From Crocinitomicaceae bacterium (GTDB lineage: Bacteria; Bacteroidota; Bacteroidia; Flavobacteriales_D; Crocinitomicaceae), in assembly GCA_030833265.1 (NCBI GenBank), contig JAURHO010000018.1:1-17787 (forward strand): a stretch of DNA of 17,787 nt, given 5' to 3'. A program made the translations under genes and the position numbers. The notes below the pieces were generated by a model that did no database searches, had not been told where the DNA came from, and saw only the letters and a list, made by a program, of their open reading frames with translations. Positions within the stretch are counted from its first letter, which is position 1. Every line of letters begins with the position of its first letter. Of the stretch, positions 8,085 to 15,226 are shown piece by piece.

Positions 8085-9074
8085 CTAAAACCCGTCTCGC
8101 TTGAGGTAGGAAGTATCGATCAAGGCGTCAAAAAATGCAAGTAATTGTTTTTTCTCTATTGAACTCAGCTGAAAGGCCACAATTCTTGGATCTTGAAGCG
8201 GATGTTTGGCCCCGCCCTTTTGATAATGCGCCAGCACAGCGGCCATATTATTTAGGCTGCCATCATGCATGTAGGGGTAGGTCAGTGGCAGATTTCTTAA
8301 AGAAGGAATTTTGAACTTTCCGATGTCTGATGAGTCGTGATGGATTCTGAAGCGACCCTGATCTGTTTTGCCCTCATAACTTGCATAAAGGCCATTGTTG
8401 GCGGCTTCGTAAGTCGTAAAATAAGGTGCCGGATGACACTGTGTACAATAAAGCTTTTCGGAGAAGAGTTTCCAGCCGGCTTTTTGCGCCGCTGTTAGCG
8501 CTTTGGTATCGCCATTTAAATATCGATCAATAGGGGCATTCATCGAGAGCAAACTCCTTTCAAAAGCGGCAATGCTTCGCGTCAAGACCCAAGCATCAAA
8601 TTCTCGGTTATAAATGCTTTTGGCAGCGGCTTGGTATTCAGGAATTTTGCGAAGTTGGCTGATGAGCACCTTCATGTTGTGTCCCATTTCAACGGCCTCC
8701 TGAATAGGAACAATTACCTGAAGTTCTAATGATTCAAGGTGCGCATCGAACATGGCTGTTTTTAAAAAAGCCGCATTGAGTATACTTGGTGCATTGCGCT
8801 CACTAAGCTGCCCCTTGATGCCTTTGCTTTTTGCTAAGTTGTCTGTAAAGGCTTTGTTTGGATCATGGCAACTTGCACAAGAAATACTGCCGTCCAAGGA
8901 CAAGCGTTTGTCAAAAAAAAGCTGCCTTCCTAAGGCAATTTTGGCAATACTTTGCTGATTATCTGCAGGTGTAGGGACAACAATAGATGCATTGAGGTCT
9001 TGACTAGAGCCGCAACGAAGGATACCGAACCCGAGTATAATGATAGCCGCGCAAATACCAAATGCCTTTGTCAT
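8085..9074 (-). CDS. Di-heme cytochrome c peroxidase family protein (MbnH/MauG-like)
   Basis: A 329-residue exported di-heme protein of the bacterial cytochrome c peroxidase/MauG superfamily. It has an N-terminal hydrophobic segment (about 4-20) followed by Cys21; the LRC-G context is a poor lipobox, so lipoprotein status is uncertain. Two c-heme sites are present: CASCH (66-70) and CTQCH (210-214). Family marks are EMG (129-131), AAFERSL (169-175), and YMHDGS, whose Met is the usual axial-ligand candidate of the second heme. Its start codon overlaps the stop of the MbnP-like gene (TAATG), so translation is probably coupled. In the MbnP-MbnH pair known from methanotrophs, MbnH uses peroxide to oxidise a Trp of MbnP to kynurenine, creating a copper site. 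By pairing I infer MbnH rather than a simple H2O2-detoxifying peroxidase. The family call is certain; the partner role is likely. Confidence 0.9.
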   Translation of the reverse strand: MTKAFGICAAIIILGFGILRCGSSQDLNASIVVPTPADNQQSIAKIALGRQLFFDKRLSLDGSISCASCHDPNKAFTDNLAKSKGIKGQLSERNAPSILNAAFLKTAMFDAHLESLELQVIVPIQEAVEMGHNMKVLISQLRKIPEYQAAAKSIYNREFDAWVLTRSIAAFERSLLSMNAPIDRYLNGDTKALTAAQKAGWKLFSEKLYCTQCHPAPYFTTYEAANNGLYASYEGKTDQGRFRIHHDSSDIGKFKIPSLRNLPLTYPYMHDGSLNNMAAVLAHYQKGGAKHPLQDPRIVAFQLSSIEKKQLLAFFDALIDTSYLKRDGF

Positions 9075-10045
9075 TAGAAATACAAACGCTGTGTTTGAGT
9101 GCCTTTTGAAGTAGAAATCTTGAGAAGATAAATGCCATGAGGGAACTGGGCGCTACTCATTTCAAATTGGGCTTGGCGCAGTTCTTTAGTCAGTAAAATT
9201 TTGCCCTGTGCATCTGATAATTGTAATTGAGAAAGCTTGTTGCTTTCTAATCCGTCAATTCGGAGCAACCCGTTTTCGTTGACAATTTTAATTGCATTAA
9301 GTGGATTTTCTTGTATGCTTGCTTCGGCATCGAGGGTAAATACATTTTGAGTAATGACATTTTGCATCACGGTGATATTGAGACCTGTTTCGTCGTGCAG
9401 AATCCCGACACTTGCAAGGGACAGGTTATTGAGCCAGCGATCCACATGGCAATTGAGATGAAGGTCAATTTGATTGCCTAAATTGGTTTGAATGACTGGC
9501 ATTGCCACCATTTGTTGGTTGTTGTTACCGAGGTTATGTAATTCAAAATAACTGTTTGGAACATTATCGTTATTGGAGTCTGCTTTTCCACCAACGATCA
9601 TGTGCATATAGCCAAATGCCCATCCCCAGTACATTGAGGGCATTTGGAAACTTAAAGGGTGTGTTTCAGGATAGGTTGAGATGTCTTGAGCTAAGGCTCC
9701 GGCTTGTGTGTTATAGCGTTTAGGTACACCAACCATAAAGCCAATTGAATCAATTTGATTGACATCTAAGTAGCCTAAATAAAGTGCGAAATTAGTGGGT
9801 GTCACTAACCAAATATCGGTAGCTAAATAAGTAACTTGTCCGTTGTCATGAAAAAGTCTGACATCGGAAACATAATAATTGAAGTGCTCGATTTCTACGG
9901 CAACGCCATCATTACCGGTATAGGTTTGTAATAAATTAAAATCTTGGTTCTGAAATTTAGGCTGTAGGTTCAGAAAGATATTTTTCTGGGCAAGAGCCAG
10001 GTTTACTACGCACAAAATGACAAGTAAAAAGCTACTTTTTATCAT
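9074..10045 (-). CDS. MbnP-like copper-associated protein with C-terminal T9SS type A sorting domain
   Basis: A 323-residue secreted protein. Signal peptide 1-19 (cleavage about ALA|Q). The body (about 22-232) matches the MbnP family: beta-rich N-terminal segment with EHFNYYVSDVRL (53-64), GFMVGVP (102-108), the diagnostic Trp/Tyr-rich PSMYWGWAFGYMHMIVGGKA (136-155) and IDLHLNCHVDRW (193-204). In characterised MbnP a Trp turned into kynurenine together with His residues binds copper; candidates here are W140, W142, H148, H196, H200. The C-terminal 75 or so residues (from NPLNAIKI to GIYLLKISTSKGTQTQRLYF) look like a T9SS type A sorting domain, implying passage across the outer membrane. The start ATG overlaps the methyltransferase stop (ATGA), and the stop overlaps the mbnH start. 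T9SS export of an MbnP is the odd point, since its partner would be periplasmic unless it too reaches the surface. Confidence 0.85.
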   Translation of the reverse strand: MIKSSFLLVILCVVNLALAQKNIFLNLQPKFQNQDFNLLQTYTGNDGVAVEIEHFNYYVSDVRLFHDNGQVTYLATDIWLVTPTNFALYLGYLDVNQIDSIGFMVGVPKRYNTQAGALAQDISTYPETHPLSFQMPSMYWGWAFGYMHMIVGGKADSNNDNVPNSYFELHNLGNNNQQMVAMPVIQTNLGNQIDLHLNCHVDRWLNNLSLASVGILHDETGLNITVMQNVITQNVFTLDAEASIQENPLNAIKIVNENGLLRIDGLESNKLSQLQLSDAQGKILLTKELRQAQFEMSSAQFPHGIYLLKISTSKGTQTQRLYF

Positions 10046-10818
10046 AACGGTTTTTTAAAGATGTATAAAATCTCACTTTCCATTAATCGGTATTTGGCAA
10101 TTTGTTCAGCGGAATAATGCTGGTGAAAATCAAATACTTCTGTCTGAAAACCAACTGATTCTGGGTAACTTGGGTAGTCTTGGCCAAATAGACGAACGTG
10201 GTCTTTTTGCCAAAAATGCTTTTCGCGTTCAGCTGGGCTGGTAATGCTTGGGTCTTCGTAAGTATGAGGGCGGCTGAAATCTTGGGGAACTTGCATAATG
10301 GCCCAACCACCTGGTTTTAAGACTCTAAATAGTTCTGCCATGCACTGCTTCGGATTATCGACGTGCTCCATGACATGATTACAAAATACGACATCAAAGC
10401 GCTCATTTTCTAAAGGTATCTGGTGCAAATCAAAATGTAGATCGGCGATAGGTGAAACGAGGTCAGCGGTGAGGTAGTCAAGGTTTTTTTGAGCTTTAAA
10501 ACGGTCAATAAAACATTGTTCTGGGGCCATGTGGAGTACGGCCAAGTGTTCTTGTGTAAAAAACGAAGAGTGGTTTTTGAGATAAAGCCACATTAAGCGA
10601 TGGCGCTCTAGTGTGAGGTCATAGGGGCAAAGTACGTTTTCACGATGTGCGACCTCGGAACCGTAGGATAAAAACTTAGAAAAAGATTTTTCACAAACTG
10701 GGCAACTCACAGCCTCTCCTTTGTATAAAACCGGAGCCACTAAACGAAAAAGATAGCTCAGCCGAATAAGCAAAGGCCTCGGGAGCTTATTAAGGAGGTA
10801 TTTGTAGAGTTTCTTCAC
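10042..10818 (-). CDS. Class I SAM-dependent methyltransferase with N-terminal Cys motif
   Basis: A 258-residue cytosolic methyltransferase. A basic N-terminus (1-30) precedes CPVC (39-42) and C64, suggesting a small zinc-binding module. The Rossmann methyltransferase fold follows: motif I region in degenerate form VLHMAPEQCF (94-103), acidic strand-2 residue D119, motif FDVVFCNHVMEHV (141-153), and LKPGGWAIMQVP (167-178). The 'ERHRLMWLYL...LHMAPE' arrangement is familiar from Bacteroidota methyltransferases encoded among envelope or glycan genes, but no substrate can be read. The start is GTG at 10816-10818; there is no alternative ATG nearby and the -7 box ends 4 nt before it. Its stop overlaps the MbnP start (ATGA), making it the first gene of a three-gene operon. 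Whether it acts in copper metabolism or is a chance operon partner is open. Confidence 0.88.
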   Translation of the reverse strand: MKKLYKYLLNKLPRPLLIRLSYLFRLVAPVLYKGEAVSCPVCEKSFSKFLSYGSEVAHRENVLCPYDLTLERHRLMWLYLKNHSSFFTQEHLAVLHMAPEQCFIDRFKAQKNLDYLTADLVSPIADLHFDLHQIPLENERFDVVFCNHVMEHVDNPKQCMAELFRVLKPGGWAIMQVPQDFSRPHTYEDPSITSPAEREKHFWQKDHVRLFGQDYPSYPESVGFQTEVFDFHQHYSAEQIAKYRLMESEILYIFKKPL

Positions 10819-10822
10819 GAAC

Positions 10823-10830
10823 CAAAGTTA
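10823..10830 (-). promoter_or_regulatory. -7 box (TAACTTTG) for the methyltransferase-mbnP-mbnH operon
   Basis: Exact TAnnTTTG on the minus strand ending 4 nt before the GTG start. The predicted transcription start lies at the start codon, so this operon's mRNA may be leaderless. It faces the oligopeptidase B promoter in a 57-bp divergent gap. Confidence 0.5.
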
Positions 10831-10853
10831 AACTTTTCAAAAGAGAATATCGC

Positions 10854-10861
10854 TACTTTTG
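10854..10861 (+). promoter_or_regulatory. -7 box (TACTTTTG) for the oligopeptidase B gene
   Basis: Exact TAnnTTTG, 14 nt before the ATG at 10876. The following TAGCAA is also found right after the cysS -7 box (4000-4005). Confidence 0.5.
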
Positions 10862-10875
10862 TAGCAAATCACGCT

Positions 10876-12963
10876 ATGAAAATCAAGCCTTTATTCCTTT
10901 TTTTCTACCTCCTTATGAATTTAGATTCCCTTGCTCAAGCACCAACTGCTCCTCAAATTGACCACCAGCTTGAGCAACACGGACACCAAAGGAATGACCC
11001 TTACTACTGGATGCGCAACCGAGATACGGAGCCTGTATTGAATTATCTGAAAGCTGAAAATGCTTACGCTGAGGCTTATTTCAAGGCTTTAGATCCTTTG
11101 GTAAATAGCTTGCTGAATGAATTTGAAATGCGCATAGACCCCAATGAAACAAGTGCTCCTTATGTGATCAATGGGTATCAGTATCAGTCTCGCAATGTGG
11201 AGGGCCTAGATTACCAACAAATTTACCGCTATGAACTAGACGGAAAAGCGGTTTTATTCTTCGACGAAAACCAAAGAGCCAAAGGCAAGGCATTTTATGA
11301 GTTGGCGGCTTGGTCGCCTTCACCAAATAACGAAATTTTAGCGGTAAGCGAAGATTTTATTGGCCGCAGAAAGTATGAGATTCGTTTTAGAACTAACGGA
11401 AAATACTTGAAAGATGTCCTTACTGAAACCAGCGGCAGTATTGTTTGGGCCAATGACAACAAAACGGTTTATTACACCAAAAAAGATCCTGAAACCCTCA
11501 GAGAGTATTTAGTGTATCGCCATCAAATAGGCACGCCGCAAAGTGCCGATGAATTGATTTTTGAAGAAAAAGACGAAAAATTCAGTGTGGGTATCGGCAA
11601 AACCCTTACCAATGCTTTTGTATTAATATACAGCTACAGTTCAACAACCTCTGAAATTCAATTGATTGATGCGGCGTCTGCGAAGGCATTACCAAAAGTA
11701 TTTTTAGCTAGAAAAGCAGGTCACATATATGAAGTGGAGCACCACGAAAACGGCTTTTATATTCTGAGCAATGACCAAGCTGTCAACAACCGTGTATTGT
11801 TTTCAAAAGATATCCCAACTGACATCACTGCTTGTCAGGAGGTTATCAAACACAATCCGAAAGTACTAATCGAAGGCTTGAGTGTCTTCAAAAGACATTT
11901 GCTGATTGAGGAACGCGACAACGGGCTTTTGAAATTGAAACTAAAAAATGTTTCGGATGGTCAAGAGAAGTACATCGATGTTGATGGCGAAACTTACTAT
12001 TTAGGCCTGGCAACCAATGATGACTACGCCGCTTCAAAAATTTATTATGTGTTCAACTCCTTGACCACACCATCAAGGGTCTACACTTATGATTTACAGA
12101 CCAATAAGCGTGAAATCTTCTTTGAAAAGAAACTTAGAGATACAAAGTTTAGTCCTGATAACTATGAGTCTAAACGCGTTTGGGCTACAGCCAATGACGG
12201 CACTCAAATACCCGTGAGTATCGTTTACAAAAAAGGTACTGACTTATCCAAGGCCCCACTTTTACTTTATGGTTATGGTTCATATGGCTACACCATTCCG
12301 GATATTTTTAGCCCCACACGCTTGTCATTACTAGACCGAGGTTTTGTTTATGCAACAGCTCATATTCGTGGCTGTAAATACCTCGGAGAAGAATGGTACC
12401 AGGACGGGAAATTCGACAAAAAGATAAATACGTTTACCGATTTTATCAATGCGGCAGAATTTCTTGGCCACATGGGTTATTGCGATCCTTCAAAAATTTA
12501 TGCCAATGGTGGCAGCGCCGGTGGCTTACTCATGGGTGCCATTACAAACATGGCGCCTTATCTATTCAAAGGCATTGTTTCAGAAGTGCCATTTGTTGAT
12601 GTCGTTACCACCATGCTCGATGAAAGTATTCCGCTCACCACGGGGGAATACGAAGAATGGGGCAACCCCAATGACCCACATTACTACTATTACCTTTTGA
12701 AATATTCTCCATACGACAACTTGCATCGCATGGCTTATCCAGCAATGTATGTTACTTCGGGATATCATGATTCTCAGGTGCAATATTGGGAACCAGCAAA
12801 ATATGTCGCCAAGCTCAGAACGCTCAAAACAAATGACACGCCCCTGATCTTTGAATGCAACATGGATGCTGGTCATGGTGGTGGTTCGGGCCGTAGCACT
12901 GAGCGTTTAGAACGCGCAAAAGTTTTGGCTTTTATTTTAGGATTGGAAGGCATTGAAAAATAA
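10876..12963 (+). CDS. Oligopeptidase B-like S9A peptidase, exported
   Basis: A 695-residue prolyl-oligopeptidase-family serine peptidase. Signal peptide 1-20 (MKIKPLFLFF..LDSLA|QAP), so it should act in the periplasm or beyond, unlike the cytosolic enterobacterial PtrB. An N-terminal seven-bladed beta-propeller (about 75-420) gates the active site, limiting substrates to short peptides. The alpha/beta-hydrolase domain has the triad Ser547 (GGSAGG), Asp632 (YHDS) and His667 (AGHGGG). The segment PFVDVVTTMLDESIPLTTGEYEEWGNP is the oligopeptidase B signature; the two Glu of GEYEEW correspond to the acidic S1 residues that select Arg/Lys at P1, so trypsin-like dibasic or basic cleavage is expected. 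The 3' end overlaps the DUF4421 gene by 11 bp, suggesting co-expression. The family and subfamily are well supported. Confidence 0.94.
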   Translation: MKIKPLFLFFYLLMNLDSLAQAPTAPQIDHQLEQHGHQRNDPYYWMRNRDTEPVLNYLKAENAYAEAYFKALDPLVNSLLNEFEMRIDPNETSAPYVINGYQYQSRNVEGLDYQQIYRYELDGKAVLFFDENQRAKGKAFYELAAWSPSPNNEILAVSEDFIGRRKYEIRFRTNGKYLKDVLTETSGSIVWANDNKTVYYTKKDPETLREYLVYRHQIGTPQSADELIFEEKDEKFSVGIGKTLTNAFVLIYSYSSTTSEIQLIDAASAKALPKVFLARKAGHIYEVEHHENGFYILSNDQAVNNRVLFSKDIPTDITACQEVIKHNPKVLIEGLSVFKRHLLIEERDNGLLKLKLKNVSDGQEKYIDVDGETYYLGLATNDDYAASKIYYVFNSLTTPSRVYTYDLQTNKREIFFEKKLRDTKFSPDNYESKRVWATANDGTQIPVSIVYKKGTDLSKAPLLLYGYGSYGYTIPDIFSPTRLSLLDRGFVYATAHIRGCKYLGEEWYQDGKFDKKINTFTDFINAAEFLGHMGYCDPSKIYANGGSAGGLLMGAITNMAPYLFKGIVSEVPFVDVVTTMLDESIPLTTGEYEEWGNPNDPHYYYYLLKYSPYDNLHRMAYPAMYVTSGYHDSQVQYWEPAKYVAKLRTLKTNDTPLIFECNMDAGHGGGSGRSTERLERAKVLAFILGLEGIEK

Positions 12964-13936
12964 GTTGGTCTTAATTTTCTTGTTTTGTTCGCAAATTCTC
13001 TTTGCGCAGCAGAGTGCTATAGAATCTTTTCGAGAGCGCCCCATTATGTATACAGATATTGGGTATAACGCCAATCCCTTCTCATTAAAGGGAAAGTTTG
13101 ACCAGCAGGTCACTGAATTGGCCTATAAAAATAATTTCAGCCCCTTTTTAGGCTTGGGATTTGCCTATAAATGGTTTCACCTTCGGGTGGGCTTCCCAAT
13201 AATCGGCAATATAAGGTCAGCAAGTAAATTTGGCCAAACAGCACAATATAACTTTGCTTATGACCTTACCTTTAAAAAAGTTTGGTACGAATTAGAATTT
13301 AAGTCCACCTTTGGTTATGCATTAAAAGATGCCGCTGCTTGGGACACCACATTAACAGCGTTTCAACCACACCTCATTATGCCGAAAGTCCGTTCGATGA
13401 ATTTAATGATGAATGGTTGGTATTTTCACAATCCGGAATTTCAAATGAATGGCCTGCTTGGCAAAAGGGCACATTACACCAAAGAAATTTTGACGTGGTA
13501 TTTAAAAGGCACCATGAATTATTTTGGATCGGCCAATAAAGCAGGCTCCTTGATTCCGAGCCAGATTCAAGATCAGCAAGTTCCGATGATGAATTTAAAC
13601 AGGTTGCAAGCCTTTGACATCGGAGTGGTTCCGGGTCTTGCGTATGTCAACCGCAAAAACAATTGGCAAATTGGCGGCTGGTTTGGATTGGGCCCAGTGG
13701 TTCAGATCAAGGGGTATGAAACACCAAGCTACTCTAAATTAATGTTTGGTTTAGCGCCGCGCTTTGATTTCAGACTCATGGGCGGCTATTCTTCTGACGA
13801 ACGCTTCTTTTTCCTGACCACAGACTTTGACAACAAGAGCATCCGTTATGATGCGTTCAATTATAGACAACTCTATTACGCGATCAAATTTGTTGCGGGT
13901 TACCGCTTTGCTACGCATAAAAAGACAAAAAAGTAG
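12953..13936 (+). CDS. DUF4421 family outer-membrane beta-barrel protein
   Basis: A 327-residue protein with a clear signal peptide (1-18, cleavage after LFA) and a body of alternating aromatic/hydrophobic strands with Gly turns, as in an outer-membrane barrel. NNFSPFLGLGFAYKWFHLRVGFPI, GQTAQYNFAYDL, the WYFHNPEF region and NKAGSLIP fit the pattern of DUF4421, a Bacteroidota family of unknown function. Start choice: an in-frame TAG at 12938-12940 blocks any earlier start, and the next ATG would remove the signal peptide, so the gene must start at TTG 12953. It overlaps the end of the oligopeptidase B gene by 11 bp, making translational coupling likely. The stop is 3 bp from the stop of the convergent GH16 gene. 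A role in peptide or glycan uptake is possible but not shown. Confidence 0.8.
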   Translation: MKNKLVLIFLFCSQILFAQQSAIESFRERPIMYTDIGYNANPFSLKGKFDQQVTELAYKNNFSPFLGLGFAYKWFHLRVGFPIIGNIRSASKFGQTAQYNFAYDLTFKKVWYELEFKSTFGYALKDAAAWDTTLTAFQPHLIMPKVRSMNLMMNGWYFHNPEFQMNGLLGKRAHYTKEILTWYLKGTMNYFGSANKAGSLIPSQIQDQQVPMMNLNRLQAFDIGVVPGLAYVNRKNNWQIGGWFGLGPVVQIKGYETPSYSKLMFGLAPRFDFRLMGGYSSDERFFFLTTDFDNKSIRYDAFNYRQLYYAIKFVAGYRFATHKKTKK

Positions 13937-13939
13937 CGA

Positions 13940-15127
13940 TTATTGAGGTTTGAAACGGATTTTTTGGTCGCCAACCTTCAGCTCAATTTCTAGTTCTTTG
14001 GGGGCATTGCTTAAATCAATAATTGATTTTTGTATAAATTCAGGATGCGCTTCTGTACCAACCCAAGCATTCACTTCAAGCGAAGAAATCCCGTTGTTTT
14101 GCACTTCGTAGGTATGTGAATTAAGTGGCACCAAGGATACAAAACCTTGCTCTTTTTCAAGTTGTTTTTTCGGGTAAATCAAAGAGATTGGTTTCTTAAC
14201 GGCAGCCTGAACTTCATTTAGATTTTCCCTTCTGAGCTCCGGAAAATTGGCCTTGATCAAGGGTGTTTGCGCATCAAGTTGCCACACACGAAGGTAATCG
14301 ACTTTAAATGTTGCTGGAAATTTGGTTTGCGCATCCGGACCCGGGTTAAAAGCGTAGCCATCCCGAGCAACAGCTAAGTTGAGCACAATATTCATGGGGG
14401 TTTCGAAGTCGCCGGCAAAATGAGAAACCGGAACGCCATTGACAAAGTAAGTGAGCGAGTTAGGCAGCCAAATGCCTGAATAAATAACTGACTGACCTAC
14501 TAATTGATTTTTCATCCGAACCCAACCGCCCCAATCTTTTTTCAGACCCACTGCATTTTTCACGTAATCTTTGCGATTGGGTAAATGAATATCGATGTGA
14601 ATGTCCTGGGCACGTTCACCTTTCATTTCCATGAAGTCAATTTCATCTTTTTGATTTTGTCCATAGAGCCAAAATGCCGGCCATAAACCTTTTCCTTCTG
14701 GAACTGTAGCTTTGCATTCAAAATAGCCATAGCGAAAAGTGTCTTTGCTCCAGAGGCAAGAGGTCAGGTAATCCAGATAAACGGAGTCATTCTTTACATC
14801 AATTTGTAGTTCTTTGGCTTGTGCTTGGTTGATCATCCAGTTTTCAACCTTGACTTTCTTTTTGACCTCTACGGCCTTGAGTTCCAAGTTTCCATTATTG
14901 ACATCAATCATTTCTGGAACTGCCCATTGCTTTTGATCGAGTAAGAGCCCTCCCCACGGATAGCGCAAATGCCAACGATTTTCATCAATTCTTTTTGAAC
15001 TGAATTCTTCACCAAACTGAAAATGCCAGCGGATAACCGTATCGGTTTTGAATTGGAAAAGTGCTGGTTGTAATTGGGCGTGTGAAAGAAAGTTAACCAG
15101 AAAAATAATGGGGAGTAGTCTTTTCAT
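13940..15127 (-). CDS. GH16 family glycoside hydrolase, secreted
   Basis: A 395-residue exported beta-glycanase. Signal peptide 1-18 (MKRLLPIIFLVNFLSHAQ). The GH16 jelly-roll covers about 35-285: FRYGYFECKATVPEGKGLWPAFWLYG (131-156) forms the usual edge of the substrate groove, and the catalytic signature EIDFME (162-167) supplies nucleophile E162, D164 and acid/base E167, in the beta-bulge form typical of laminarinases and marine galactanases. Residues about 300-395 form a small extra domain (lysine-rich linker, then beta-strands) that I do not recognise and that is not a T9SS sorting domain. The substrate cannot be told: laminarin-like beta-1,3-glucan and sulfated galactans are both possible. 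The ATG at 15127 is preferred over a TTG at 15148, which would lie on the -7 box and before the signal peptide. No SusC/SusD genes are nearby. Confidence 0.9.
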   Translation of the reverse strand: MKRLLPIIFLVNFLSHAQLQPALFQFKTDTVIRWHFQFGEEFSSKRIDENRWHLRYPWGGLLLDQKQWAVPEMIDVNNGNLELKAVEVKKKVKVENWMINQAQAKELQIDVKNDSVYLDYLTSCLWSKDTFRYGYFECKATVPEGKGLWPAFWLYGQNQKDEIDFMEMKGERAQDIHIDIHLPNRKDYVKNAVGLKKDWGGWVRMKNQLVGQSVIYSGIWLPNSLTYFVNGVPVSHFAGDFETPMNIVLNLAVARDGYAFNPGPDAQTKFPATFKVDYLRVWQLDAQTPLIKANFPELRRENLNEVQAAVKKPISLIYPKKQLEKEQGFVSLVPLNSHTYEVQNNGISSLEVNAWVGTEAHPEFIQKSIIDLSNAPKELEIELKVGDQKIRFKPQ

Positions 15128-15145
15128 ATCCAATTGATTCTTTAA

Positions 15146-15175
15146 CAAATGAAAGAATTTATTCTAAAAATCAAA
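15146..15175 (-). promoter_or_regulatory. Predicted promoter of the GH16 gene
   Basis: On the minus strand, TTTG (15172-15175) and TTCATTTG (15146-15153) are separated by 18 bp, matching the Bacteroidota -33/-7 layout with one mismatch in the -7 box. It lies 18 nt before the ATG. The -33 TTTG is part of the outermost copy of the 8-bp tandem repeat. Confidence 0.45.
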
Positions 15176-15226
15176 TCATCAAATCATCAAATCATCAAAT
15201 CATCAAATCATCAAATCATCAAATCA
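15171..15226. repeat. Perfect tandem repeat, 7 copies of 8 bp (TCAAATCA)
   Basis: Fifty-six bases made of seven identical TCAAATCA units (TGATTTGA on the minus strand). The array fills most of the gap between the aldehyde dehydrogenase and GH16 genes. Its last unit contains the TGA stop of the dehydrogenase, and its first unit supplies the TTTG of the predicted GH16 -33 box. Arrays like this are prone to slipped-strand copy change. The unit is too short for CRISPR and has no spacers. Confidence 0.97.

Noticed and set aside
13940..15127. GH16 gene as part of a polysaccharide utilisation locus
   Set aside because: No SusC/SusD pair, sulfatase or other carbohydrate-active gene flanks it in this window; the GT2 gene is more than 10 kb away.
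15171..15226. Short direct repeats as a possible CRISPR array
   Set aside because: The 8-bp units are contiguous and identical with no spacers, and no cas gene is nearby.
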